The notes under the pieces: model-generated
Seen by the model: the letters and a program-made list of their open reading frames with translations, nothing else
What the model was told of the DNA's origin: nothing
Databases searched by the model: none
Position numbers and translations under genes: made by a program
Part shown: positions 32,401 through 39,017 of the stretch, one piece after another
How the letters are laid out: each line of letters opens with the position of its first letter
Numbering within the stretch: position 1 is the first letter of the stretch
DNA from: Bifidobacterium breve
Lineage (GTDB): Bacteria; Actinomycetota; Actinomycetes; S36-B12
Direction of reading: 5' to 3'
Assembly: GCA_945877545.1 (NCBI GenBank)
Contig: CAMCSO010000003.1
Span: 1 to 52,632, forward strand
DNA length: 52,632 nucleotides

Positions 32401-33060
32401 CTGCCACATCCGGGCGTCCGACACGGTCGACGCTGGATGGCCTGCTGCGGTTCGGTGACTGGTGAGCGCGACCCGAAGGTCAAGAGCAGCGATCGAGCGC
32501 AGGGCCCGTAGCGAATCATCGGCGCGGTTCGCCCGGCCACTCGCGAGATGCAAAGCGAACTCCGATGTCCATCCGAGCAGTACGACCAGTCCTTCGCCGT
32601 GCTCCTCGAGCGCTTTCCATGGCAGCCACGGCATCCCCCGCTCGGTATGCGCGCCACCGTGGGCGATCGACACGACTCGGCACAGGGAGGCCCACCCGCG
32701 CCGGCCCTTCGCGAGAAGAACGACCCTCGGCCGATGCTCATCAATCCACTGCCCGCCACGGGCCGGGGTACGGCGGCTGGTGCTCAGCTTGGTATCCGGG
32801 ACCAGCTTGGTATCCGGGACCAGCTTGGTATCTGGAAGTAGCGACTCGACGGCAAGGTCGACACCGAGCACTGTCGCGATTGACCCTCGCTCACATGCCC
32901 GGACCCATTGCACCGCGCCATACAACCCATCACGGTCCGCGAGGCCGATGATGTTGTGCCCATCGGCGACCGCCCTGTCGATGAGCCGCTGGGGCGTCGA
33001 CGTTCCGTACTGCAGCGAGTAGCTCGATGCCACCTGCAGATGCGGCCATGCGTATGCCAT
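29473..33060 (-). CDS. dnaE2: Error-prone DNA polymerase DnaE2 (PHP + DNA pol III alpha domains)
   Basis: [10 protein letters not shown]-type PHP start, [63 protein letters not shown], C-terminal LWHASPGS; next to dinB. Confidence 0.9.
   Translation of the reverse strand: [1195 protein letters not shown]
32785..32838 (-). repeat. 18-bp tandem repeat in dnaE2 encoding LVPDTK x3
   Basis: cagcttggtatccgggac twice exactly plus one diverged copy. Confidence 0.9.
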
Positions 33061-33130
33061 AAGTGATCAAATCCTTCGTGCATCGCCTCGGCTGAACCAC
33101 GAGACGTCATGGGAAGTCAGATGAGAAGGG

Positions 33131-33185
33131 GCAGTGGTCGCCAGTTCAACAAGACACGGGGGGTCGCCGAACTGGCGACCACTGC
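33131..33185 (-). promoter_or_regulatory. Long intercistronic hairpin upstream of dnaE2 with a competing internal hairpin
   Basis: 17-bp perfect arms GCAGTGGTCGCCAGTTC (33131-33147) / GAACTGGCGACCACTGC (33169-33185); extra GGTCGCC at 33162-33168. Confidence 0.8.
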
Positions 33186-33224
33186 TGACCGGCTGCCGGG
33201 GGAACCAGCCGGGTCACAGGCCGA

Positions 33225-33710
33225 TCAGCCGGTATGTCGGAGACCGGCGATCAGCATGGTCTGATGGGGCAGGCCGAGCGCCCCGGTGACACGGGCCAAG
33301 AATGCATCGGCATCCCGGACAAGATCATCTGCCTCGCGGGCGGTGACGCATGGCACGCCCGCCTCCGCCGCGGAACGCTTGCGTGCACTGGCGGCAAAGA
33401 AGGCAGCCCATTCCGTGAACTCAATTGCCACCTCAGGCAGCACCACCCAAACGCTGCGGACCTGCCGCCGACGCTTGCCGTTTGGCTGGCTCCGAGTTGC
33501 GAGTACGGCCGCCGCCGCGCGCAGTGCGGCCAGATGCGCAGCCGCGTAACGCTCACAGGGCGTGCTCGCGATCACGGCCTCGGTCAGGCTCCTGCGCGCA
33601 GAAGCCACGAGATCTCGGGCCGATGCGGGCAGCGGCGCACGTGCAGGCGACCCGGTGCTGGCCGCACGCGGCAGGCAAACCGTCGCTACGGTGCTCGTCA
33701 GGGTGGTCAT
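33225..33710 (-). CDS. SAV_6107-family-like HEPN-domain protein
   Basis: Family assigned from memory: LTEAVIASTPCERYAAAHLAALRAAAAVLATRSQ...VWVVLPEVAIEFTEWAAFFAA; next to dnaE2. Confidence 0.7.
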   Translation of the reverse strand: MTTLTSTVATVCLPRAASTGSPARAPLPASARDLVASARRSLTEAVIASTPCERYAAAHLAALRAAAAVLATRSQPNGKRRRQVRSVWVVLPEVAIEFTEWAAFFAASARKRSAAEAGVPCVTAREADDLVRDADAFLARVTGALGLPHQTMLIAGLRHTG

Positions 33711-33746
33711 GTCGCTCTCCTCGTCAATGCTGGATGTTCGACCCGG

Positions 33747-34040
33747 CTAATCACTGATCCTGAGGAGTTGCCATGCATCGGCAACCACCGCCAGGTCATA
33801 CACACCAGAGGTTCCGGTGCGCGATACCGCTTCGACCCGCCAGACATCGCGATGCGCTGCCCGACCATTCGACCCTGCTGAACCCAGTTCCCGCCACCAC
33901 AATGTCGCCTCGACCCAGCATGCAAGCACTTCCTGCACCTCGTAGCGCCGACCCTTCCAGCGAAACCCCGACGGAGCCCCGCTCTCATGCACGGTCACCC
34001 GAACCGCCTGGACGGTGGGTGACCTAAAACGGCGACTCAC
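33747..34040 (-). CDS. DUF6504-like small protein
   Basis: GTG start at 34040 preceded by AAAGG; PSGFRWKGRRYEVQEVLACWVEATLWWRE...VWRVEA...GVYDLAVVADAWQLLRI. The upstream ORF extension would cover the SOS box. Confidence 0.65.
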   Translation of the reverse strand: MSRRFRSPTVQAVRVTVHESGAPSGFRWKGRRYEVQEVLACWVEATLWWRELGSAGSNGRAAHRDVWRVEAVSRTGTSGVYDLAVVADAWQLLRISD

Positions 34041-34145
34041 CGGTGTCGGCCTTTCAGGTCGACCCGTCTGCCGGGCTCGGGGTCGAGGCGAGCTCGGCAG
34101 ACGGGTACGTGACCATTCGACCTCAGCCGCGAATCCGAGATCGAA

Positions 34146-34173
34146 CCGTATTCGAACATTTGTTCGAATACGG
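34146..34173. promoter_or_regulatory. LexA/SOS box
   Basis: CCGTATTCGAACATTTGTTCGAATACGG: 13-bp arms around TT, contains TCGAAC-N4-GTTCGA. Confidence 0.88.
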
Positions 34174-34290
34174 GATACGCTAGCCCCCGCCCCTGACATC
34201 CGTCAATCCCTGTGTTTTTTGATTCGGTTTCGATATGGGTGCCGAGCGATGGATACTAGGAGCACCATCGAGAGTGTCGAAGGAGTCGCC

Positions 34291-34686
34291 ATGAGTGAGA
34301 AGGACAGCCAAGCCGACTGGCGAGGGGTCGGCGACTCAATCAAGGACCTCGGAAAGAAGCTCAAAGCGCACGCTGACGACGCGCAGGATGCCATCAAGTC
34401 CAGCAGCGCTCCGCTCACTGGTGTCGCAGAGCAGGTCGGTGCAGTGTTCAAGACCGGGATCGCAAAACTCGATGAGGCAGCGACCGATCCTGCCGTTGGC
34501 GCAGCAGCGCGTGGCGCAACCGGCAAGTTCCTCGACGCGCTTAAGGCGCAGCTCGGTGCTGACAAACCCAGCGCCGACAAACCGGCGCCAGTAACCGGAG
34601 AGGACGCAGCGCGCGACACGACCGAGCCAGCAACTGAGCAGCCCACCGACCCGCAACCCGATCCCAAGGCACCGTCTGGGACGTGA
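34291..34686 (+). CDS. Hypothetical Ala/Asp/Lys-rich protein
   Basis: MSEKDSQADWRGVGDSIKDLGKKLKAHADDAQDAIKSS...; AGGAG before ATG 34291. Confidence 0.65.
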   Translation: MSEKDSQADWRGVGDSIKDLGKKLKAHADDAQDAIKSSSAPLTGVAEQVGAVFKTGIAKLDEAATDPAVGAAARGATGKFLDALKAQLGADKPSADKPAPVTGEDAARDTTEPATEQPTDPQPDPKAPSGT

Positions 34687-34741
34687 CCGTGTTCGGCTCG
34701 CCAAGGACCCGATCACCTTCGGTCCCGCCGCCGGCGCCATC

Positions 34742-35038
34742 GTGTCACGTCCCCTGCAGGCAATGCTGATGCGTTATCGAATGCTCTCGTCATCCCGGTT
34801 GACGCTCTCCGTCGCCATTCTCGCAACGGCTTTTCTCACCCTTCGGCTCTCCCTTGAGGACTCACAGGTGACGATGCTCGTCGGACTCCTGCAGCCGGTA
34901 ACTCTCATCATCGGACTGGCCCTGTCCGTCATCGCAACGGTGAGTTCGATCGCATCCTTTCCGCTCTCAGCCCTGTCCACTCCGGCGGACAACGACACGC
35001 CGAAGGAAGAATTTATGTCTACTTCTGGACAATTTTAA
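34742..35038 (+). CDS. Hypothetical small membrane protein (98 aa)
   Basis: Two hydrophobic stretches (LSVAILATAFLTL; MLVGLLQPVTLIIGLALSVIATV). Confidence 0.4.
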   Translation: MSRPLQAMLMRYRMLSSSRLTLSVAILATAFLTLRLSLEDSQVTMLVGLLQPVTLIIGLALSVIATVSSIASFPLSALSTPADNDTPKEEFMSTSGQF

Positions 35039-35055
35039 CTGTCTATGCATAGACT
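35026..35055 (+). promoter_or_regulatory. Putative promoter TGGACA-N18-TAGACT overlapped by palindrome GTCTATGCATAGAC
   Basis: 14-bp perfect palindrome at 35041-35054; AGGAGG SD and ATG at 35083 follow. Confidence 0.6.
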
Positions 35056-35082
35056 AGTGACTTCAATATTTAGGAGGTCATT

Positions 35083-35310
35083 ATGAACATCAGGTTCTCC
35101 GCGCGCGGTGGTCACGGCCAGCCGCAGATACCGGTCAGCAGGCTACTGCCGTCACACCATGTGACGTCAGGCTTCTCCTATGCCTTGTGCCGATTCACCC
35201 TCGACTGCAGCTGTGGAGCGCACACTGACACCACTTACATCGATGAAGCCCTCGAGTGGGGCGAGATGCATGAGCTTCTCGCCCCACTCGCTGACGAGTT
35301 AGGAACCTGA
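35083..35310 (+). CDS. Hypothetical 75-aa protein with possible metal-binding CSCGAH
   Basis: Strong AGGAGG SD; CRFTLDCSCGAHTDTTYIDEALEWGEMHELL. Confidence 0.65.
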   Translation: MNIRFSARGGHGQPQIPVSRLLPSHHVTSGFSYALCRFTLDCSCGAHTDTTYIDEALEWGEMHELLAPLADELGT

Positions 35311-35527
35311 GCATGTCCAAACCGAATCGCTCAAAGAGTTCGACCACCAAGACCCTCAAGAAGACCACCAAGACCCTCAAGAAGGCCACGAAGACCCTCA
35401 AGAAGGCCACGAAGGACTGGCGCTCGGCCAAGAAGCGTAAGCGGGCCGCTCGCAATGCACTCGCCGCGCTCGTGAATAAGGCCGTGGGCCGTGGGGTCAT
35501 GTCGGAGAACAAGGTCGCCGCCACCGC
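35295..35527 (+). repeat. First unit of a 233-bp direct duplication (second copy begins at 35528)
   Basis: CGAGTTAGGAACCTGAGCATGTCCAAACCGAATC[G/A]CTCAAAGAGTTCGACCACCAAG at both positions; bodies nearly identical to ...GAGAACAAGGTCGCC. Confidence 0.9.
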
Positions 35528-35543
35528 CGAGTTAGGAACCTGA
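35313..35543 (+). CDS. Truncated Lys-rich paralogue of the downstream HTH gene
   Basis: MSKPNRSKSSTTKTLKKTTKTLKKATKTLKKATKDWRSAKKRKRAARNALAALVNKAVGRGVMSENKVAATAELGT*. Confidence 0.6.
   Translation: MSKPNRSKSSTTKTLKKTTKTLKKATKTLKKATKDWRSAKKRKRAARNALAALVNKAVGRGVMSENKVAATAELGT
35349..35411 (+). repeat. 21-bp repeat x3 (KTLKKAT); two diverged copies at 35582-35623
   Basis: AAGACCCTCAAGAAGRCCACS units read directly. Confidence 0.85.
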
Positions 35544-35545
35544 GC

Positions 35546-36070
35546 ATGTCCAAACCGAATCACTCAAAGAGTTCGACCACCAAGGCCCTCGAGAAGGCCA
35601 CGAAGACCCTTGAGAAGGCCACGAAGGACTGGCGCTCGGCCAAGAAGCGTGAGCGGGCCGCTCGCAATGCACTCGCCGCGATCGTGAATGAGGCCGTGGG
35701 CAGTGGGGTCATGTCGGAGAACAAGGTCGCCTCCATCACAGCCATTCCCCGGATGACGATACGCAAGATGCTCGGCAAGGACGATCTCCCAGCCGAGGCT
35801 GCTGCCACCGACGAGACGACTGTCGACGAACAATCCTCCGTCGAAGGGGACCCAGCGGTCGAGCTTGCCGTGATCGTCACTGACGAGGTGGCAGTAGACG
35901 AGACAGACGACGACGTGACAGACGCGGTCGAGACAGACGCGGACAAGGCGGACGCGGACAAGGCGGACGACGAGCCCGCGGAGACCGGCCCCTCAGTGGC
36001 GGCACCCGTCTTCGCACGTCCGGTCACACCGACCTGGGCCAGCCCACCCTCGTCGACCTTCACGACCTGA
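35546..36070 (+). CDS. Lys-rich/HTH protein with acidic C-terminal tail
   Basis: RAARNALAAIVNEAVGSGVMSENKVASITAIPRMTIRKMLGKDDL resembles a short HTH; then a Asp/Glu/Thr-rich tail ending PVFARPVTPTWASPPSSTFTT. Confidence 0.65.
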   Translation: MSKPNHSKSSTTKALEKATKTLEKATKDWRSAKKRERAARNALAAIVNEAVGSGVMSENKVASITAIPRMTIRKMLGKDDLPAEAAATDETTVDEQSSVEGDPAVELAVIVTDEVAVDETDDDVTDAVETDADKADADKADDEPAETGPSVAAPVFARPVTPTWASPPSSTFTT

Positions 36071-36221
36071 GCGCTCGACCAAGAGCGATTCACCACCGTG
36101 GCTTACCTAGTCGTCAGACCCTGAAGTTCGACATTGGCCTTCGGGTCATCGCAACCCGCGAGCATTCATGAGTGCGAGAACATCGATTGCAGTTTGCATC
36201 CGATTGTAGGCACCACAATGC

Positions 36222-36263
36222 GCCCTATCAGGTTACTCGTAAATACGGGCAACCTGATAGGGC
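36222..36263. promoter_or_regulatory. Inverted repeat upstream of an antitoxin-like start
   Basis: GCCCTATCAGGTT / AACCTGATAGGGC perfect 13-bp arms, 16-nt spacer holding CGTAAATACG. Confidence 0.7.
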
Positions 36264-36269
36264 TTTGCC

Positions 36270-36392
36270 GTGAAGACCACGATCGAACTACCTGACGACC
36301 TCGCCGCACAAGCTCACCATTGCCCGGTGATTGGATACAGATGTGCGTATCCTGTGAGGCCTACTGACCTCGCAGCACTGTCGCCTCGATGA
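36270..36392 (+). pseudogene. Truncated antitoxin-like remnant
   Basis: GTG-initiated VKTTIELPDDLAAQA (ribbon-helix-helix antitoxin-like N-terminus) then unrelated HHCPVIGYRCAYPVRPTDLAALSPR*, running into the 3' end of the opposite-strand gene. Confidence 0.5.
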
Positions 36393-37122
36393 CCATCCAG
36401 CTTGCAAGCAGCACGAGGAGACCTGCGAATGCACGTTCAAGAAGTCGTTGCGAAATAGTGAGATTCGCCCGAGAAGCTACCACCGACCCGACGAGACCCC
36501 CCACGATGACGATGAGCGGCACCTGCCATTCGATGTCGTGCCAGGTGTCAGCCCTAAACATGAGGGCGGTCAGGCTGTTCAGCGCGACGATAACGAGCGA
36601 TGTGCCTGCTGCCACACCGAATGGAAATCCGAAAACAAGGACGAGGGCTGGCACGATGAGGAATCCACCGCCAACGCCAAAGACACCCGTCAGCAGCCCG
36701 ATCACGCTGGCAACAAACAGAATTAGCCACCAGCTCGAGGACTTAATGCCCTCCGGTTCAGGTCGAGATCCCTTGCGCCACATAGCGATTGCCGCGCCAA
36801 CCAGCACGAGGGAAAACCCCGCAATCAGAGCAGCCTCGGGGATGACAGGCGCAATTCGCGTGCCTGCGAATGTGCCTGCCAGACCCAGGACCCAGAACAG
36901 CACTGCCGGCCGCGTGCGCACCTGGCCGAGTTGGAACCGCGGAACAGCCCCGAATGCGGCCGATGCGGCTACGACTGCCAAGGAGGCGGTCGTCGCCTGA
37001 AGGGCAGTGAAATTGAAGAGAAAGAGAAACGCCGGTACCGCCAGCACTGCACCACCTGCGCCGACGAGGCCGAGGATCGCCCCGACCCCGAGGCCGACGA
37101 TGAGTGCTTCGATGACGATCAG
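36361..37122 (-). CDS. TauE/SafE (TSUP) sulfite/sulfur-anion exporter
   Basis: Two GxGG-type halves (GLVGAGGAVLAVPAFLF, GVFGVGGGFLIVPALV). Frame extends past the 37047 ATG with a normal TSUP N-terminus; CTG (37122) or ATC start inferred. Confidence 0.85.
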   Translation of the reverse strand: MIVIEALIVGLGVGAILGLVGAGGAVLAVPAFLFLFNFTALQATTASLAVVAASAAFGAVPRFQLGQVRTRPAVLFWVLGLAGTFAGTRIAPVIPEAALIAGFSLVLVGAAIAMWRKGSRPEPEGIKSSSWWLILFVASVIGLLTGVFGVGGGFLIVPALVLVFGFPFGVAAGTSLVIVALNSLTALMFRADTWHDIEWQVPLIVIVGGLVGSVVASRANLTISQRLLERAFAGLLVLLASWMVIEATVLRGQ

Positions 37123-37175
37123 GATGGTGATCCCTTCTCTGAGTCCAAGACCGATGGTTGGGTACCGGTCGAGCC

Positions 37176-38603
37176 TCAGTCCGTGTAGACAGCACCAAGT
37201 CGATGCCCGACAGGTGGTCGCACGATCATGAGGCCAGAGGTCTCGGCATTGGAGAAGTCGTCGTCCACGTGCACGACCGGAATGTCGAGTCCATCGAGCA
37301 GCGACGCCCCGACCGACGCCCGGAATCCGCTTCCGCAGTAGGCCCAGACCGGACCATGCTTGGAGGTGTCATCGGCCCATCTCCTCACCTCATCAATGCG
37401 GCCGCGAAGTTCATGGAGGGGAACATGCTTAGCTCCCAACACGTAGCCATTGTCGAACTCGGTGTTACGTCGCAGGTCAAGGACGGGCAGGTTCGGGTCG
37501 TCCGCAAGAGCCTGTGCGAGATCAACATGGGTTACCCGCCGATACCACGATCGGGGCGCGGACGAACTCGCCCAGTCTGCGGATGTCCCAACGGCATAGC
37601 CCACCGGTCGGTCGATGCCGATGCGGACGAGTTCGCGCTGCATCGTCTGCACCTCGACCGCGTCGGCGCCTAGCAATGTGATGGGCGTGCCCCAGTCGAT
37701 CATCCAGCCGAGGTAGGTCACGGCATTGCCGTGGACGTCGAAGGACAGCGCGCCCAACACGTGGTCGGCGGCGAACGCCTGTCGGTGGCGCAGGTCGACG
37801 ACCCATTCGCCGGCGGCGATGCGGCGGGCGATGTCGTCGGCTGTTGCGACCATCGGCAGTGAGAGGTCGATCGGCCCGGCGCCCCGCTGATTCGCTGGAC
37901 CCATGTGGGCGTAGTAGGCCGGGTATGCGTCGAGGCCGGCGATGAGCTCCTCGACGAACGTGTCCTCGTCCACGGAGAATGCCGGGTTGCTCGCAACCTG
38001 CTCGGCGACGGTCGATTCGTTGCCGACCGTGGCCGTAGCGCTGCAGAAGGAACCGAAGCCATGCGTCGGGTACACCTGCGCCGAGGGCGTGATCTCGGCA
38101 CCGATCCGCCTCATCGAGCGCCACTGCGAGCGCGCAAGTGGCTCGGTCAGCTCCGGCCCGAGCAGGTCGGGCCGGCCGACACTGCCGAAGAGTAGCGAGC
38201 CGCCGGTGAAGAGCGCGACATCTGCCCCGCCTACGTTGAGGGCGAACGAGATGTGGTTCGGGGTGTGTCCGGGCGTGTGGATGACGCGGAGCCGTCCGAT
38301 GTCGGATGCGAACTCCGCGGCGTCGCCCACCTGGCGGGCGGCGAAGTCGATCTCCATGCCTTCTGGCACGACGTACTCGGCCTTGGTTCGGCGGGCGAGC
38401 TCGAGGCCCCCGCTCACGTAGTCATTGTGGAAGTGGGTCTCGAGGACGTGAGATGCACTCCACCCGCGCTGGTCCAAGATCTCCTCGACGCGGTCTATGT
38501 CGCGCTGCGGATCGATGACGATCGCGGACGATTTGCTGCCCACGACGTAACTGCGGTCGCCCAAGTTCGGGGTGTCGATAGCGATGACCTCGAGACCGGT
38601 CAC
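37176..38603 (-). CDS. MBL-fold persulfide dioxygenase-like protein fused to rhodanese domains
   Basis: ETHFHNDYVSGG (HxHxD), HTPGHTPNH; C-terminal rhodanese VWAYCGSGFRASVGASLL. Confidence 0.9.
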   Translation of the reverse strand: MTGLEVIAIDTPNLGDRSYVVGSKSSAIVIDPQRDIDRVEEILDQRGWSASHVLETHFHNDYVSGGLELARRTKAEYVVPEGMEIDFAARQVGDAAEFASDIGRLRVIHTPGHTPNHISFALNVGGADVALFTGGSLLFGSVGRPDLLGPELTEPLARSQWRSMRRIGAEITPSAQVYPTHGFGSFCSATATVGNESTVAEQVASNPAFSVDEDTFVEELIAGLDAYPAYYAHMGPANQRGAGPIDLSLPMVATADDIARRIAAGEWVVDLRHRQAFAADHVLGALSFDVHGNAVTYLGWMIDWGTPITLLGADAVEVQTMQRELVRIGIDRPVGYAVGTSADWASSSAPRSWYRRVTHVDLAQALADDPNLPVLDLRRNTEFDNGYVLGAKHVPLHELRGRIDEVRRWADDTSKHGPVWAYCGSGFRASVGASLLDGLDIPVVHVDDDFSNAETSGLMIVRPPVGHRLGAVYTD

Positions 38604-38995
38604 TGGCTCACCACCGATGCGCCTGAAGCAGCGAGGTCATCGAGTCCGCCGCTGAGGTTGACCAGGCTCGTGAATCCTGCGGTGGCCATCGCATCGGTGG
38701 CGACCGCAGAGCGTCGCCCGCTTCGGCAGTAGACGACGTAGGTGGCCGACTTGTCGAGCGATTCGATCTGGGAGGCGAAGGCCGGGTCCTCGACGTTGAT
38801 GTTCACCGCATTTGGCAGGTGCCCCGCTGCGAACTCATCGGGCGTGCGGACGTCGACGACGACGACTCCCTGCTGGGCGGTTGTCGAGAGGAACGCCTGC
38901 GGATCAACGGTCTGCACGGCACTCGTGCCCGACGCGCACCCGGTGATGGCCAGCGCTGCGAGGATGCCCACTACGGCAATGATTCGTTTCATCAT
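38600..38995 (-). CDS. Rhodanese-domain lipoprotein
   Basis: Lipobox LAITGCASG; VVDVRTPDEFAAGHLPNAVNI, YVVYCRSGRRSAVA. Confidence 0.9.
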   Translation of the reverse strand: MMKRIIAVVGILAALAITGCASGTSAVQTVDPQAFLSTTAQQGVVVVDVRTPDEFAAGHLPNAVNINVEDPAFASQIESLDKSATYVVYCRSGRRSAVATDAMATAGFTSLVNLSGGLDDLAASGASVVSQ

Positions 38996-39017
38996 GCTCC
39001 TTCTCGGTTTTCGTGTA

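Noticed and set aside
34203-34667. 154-aa minus-strand ORF
   Set aside because: Antisense to the 34291 gene; Ser/Ala-rich shadow translation.
34742-35310. Prophage or transposon cargo interpretation of the 35-kb locus
   Set aside because: No integrase, transposase, tRNA att site or terminal repeats seen; only the small size and odd genes suggest mobility.
35560-36096. 178-aa minus-strand ORF
   Set aside because: Antisense of the repetitive HTH gene; Ser/Thr/Val-rich composition is explained by the complementary codons.
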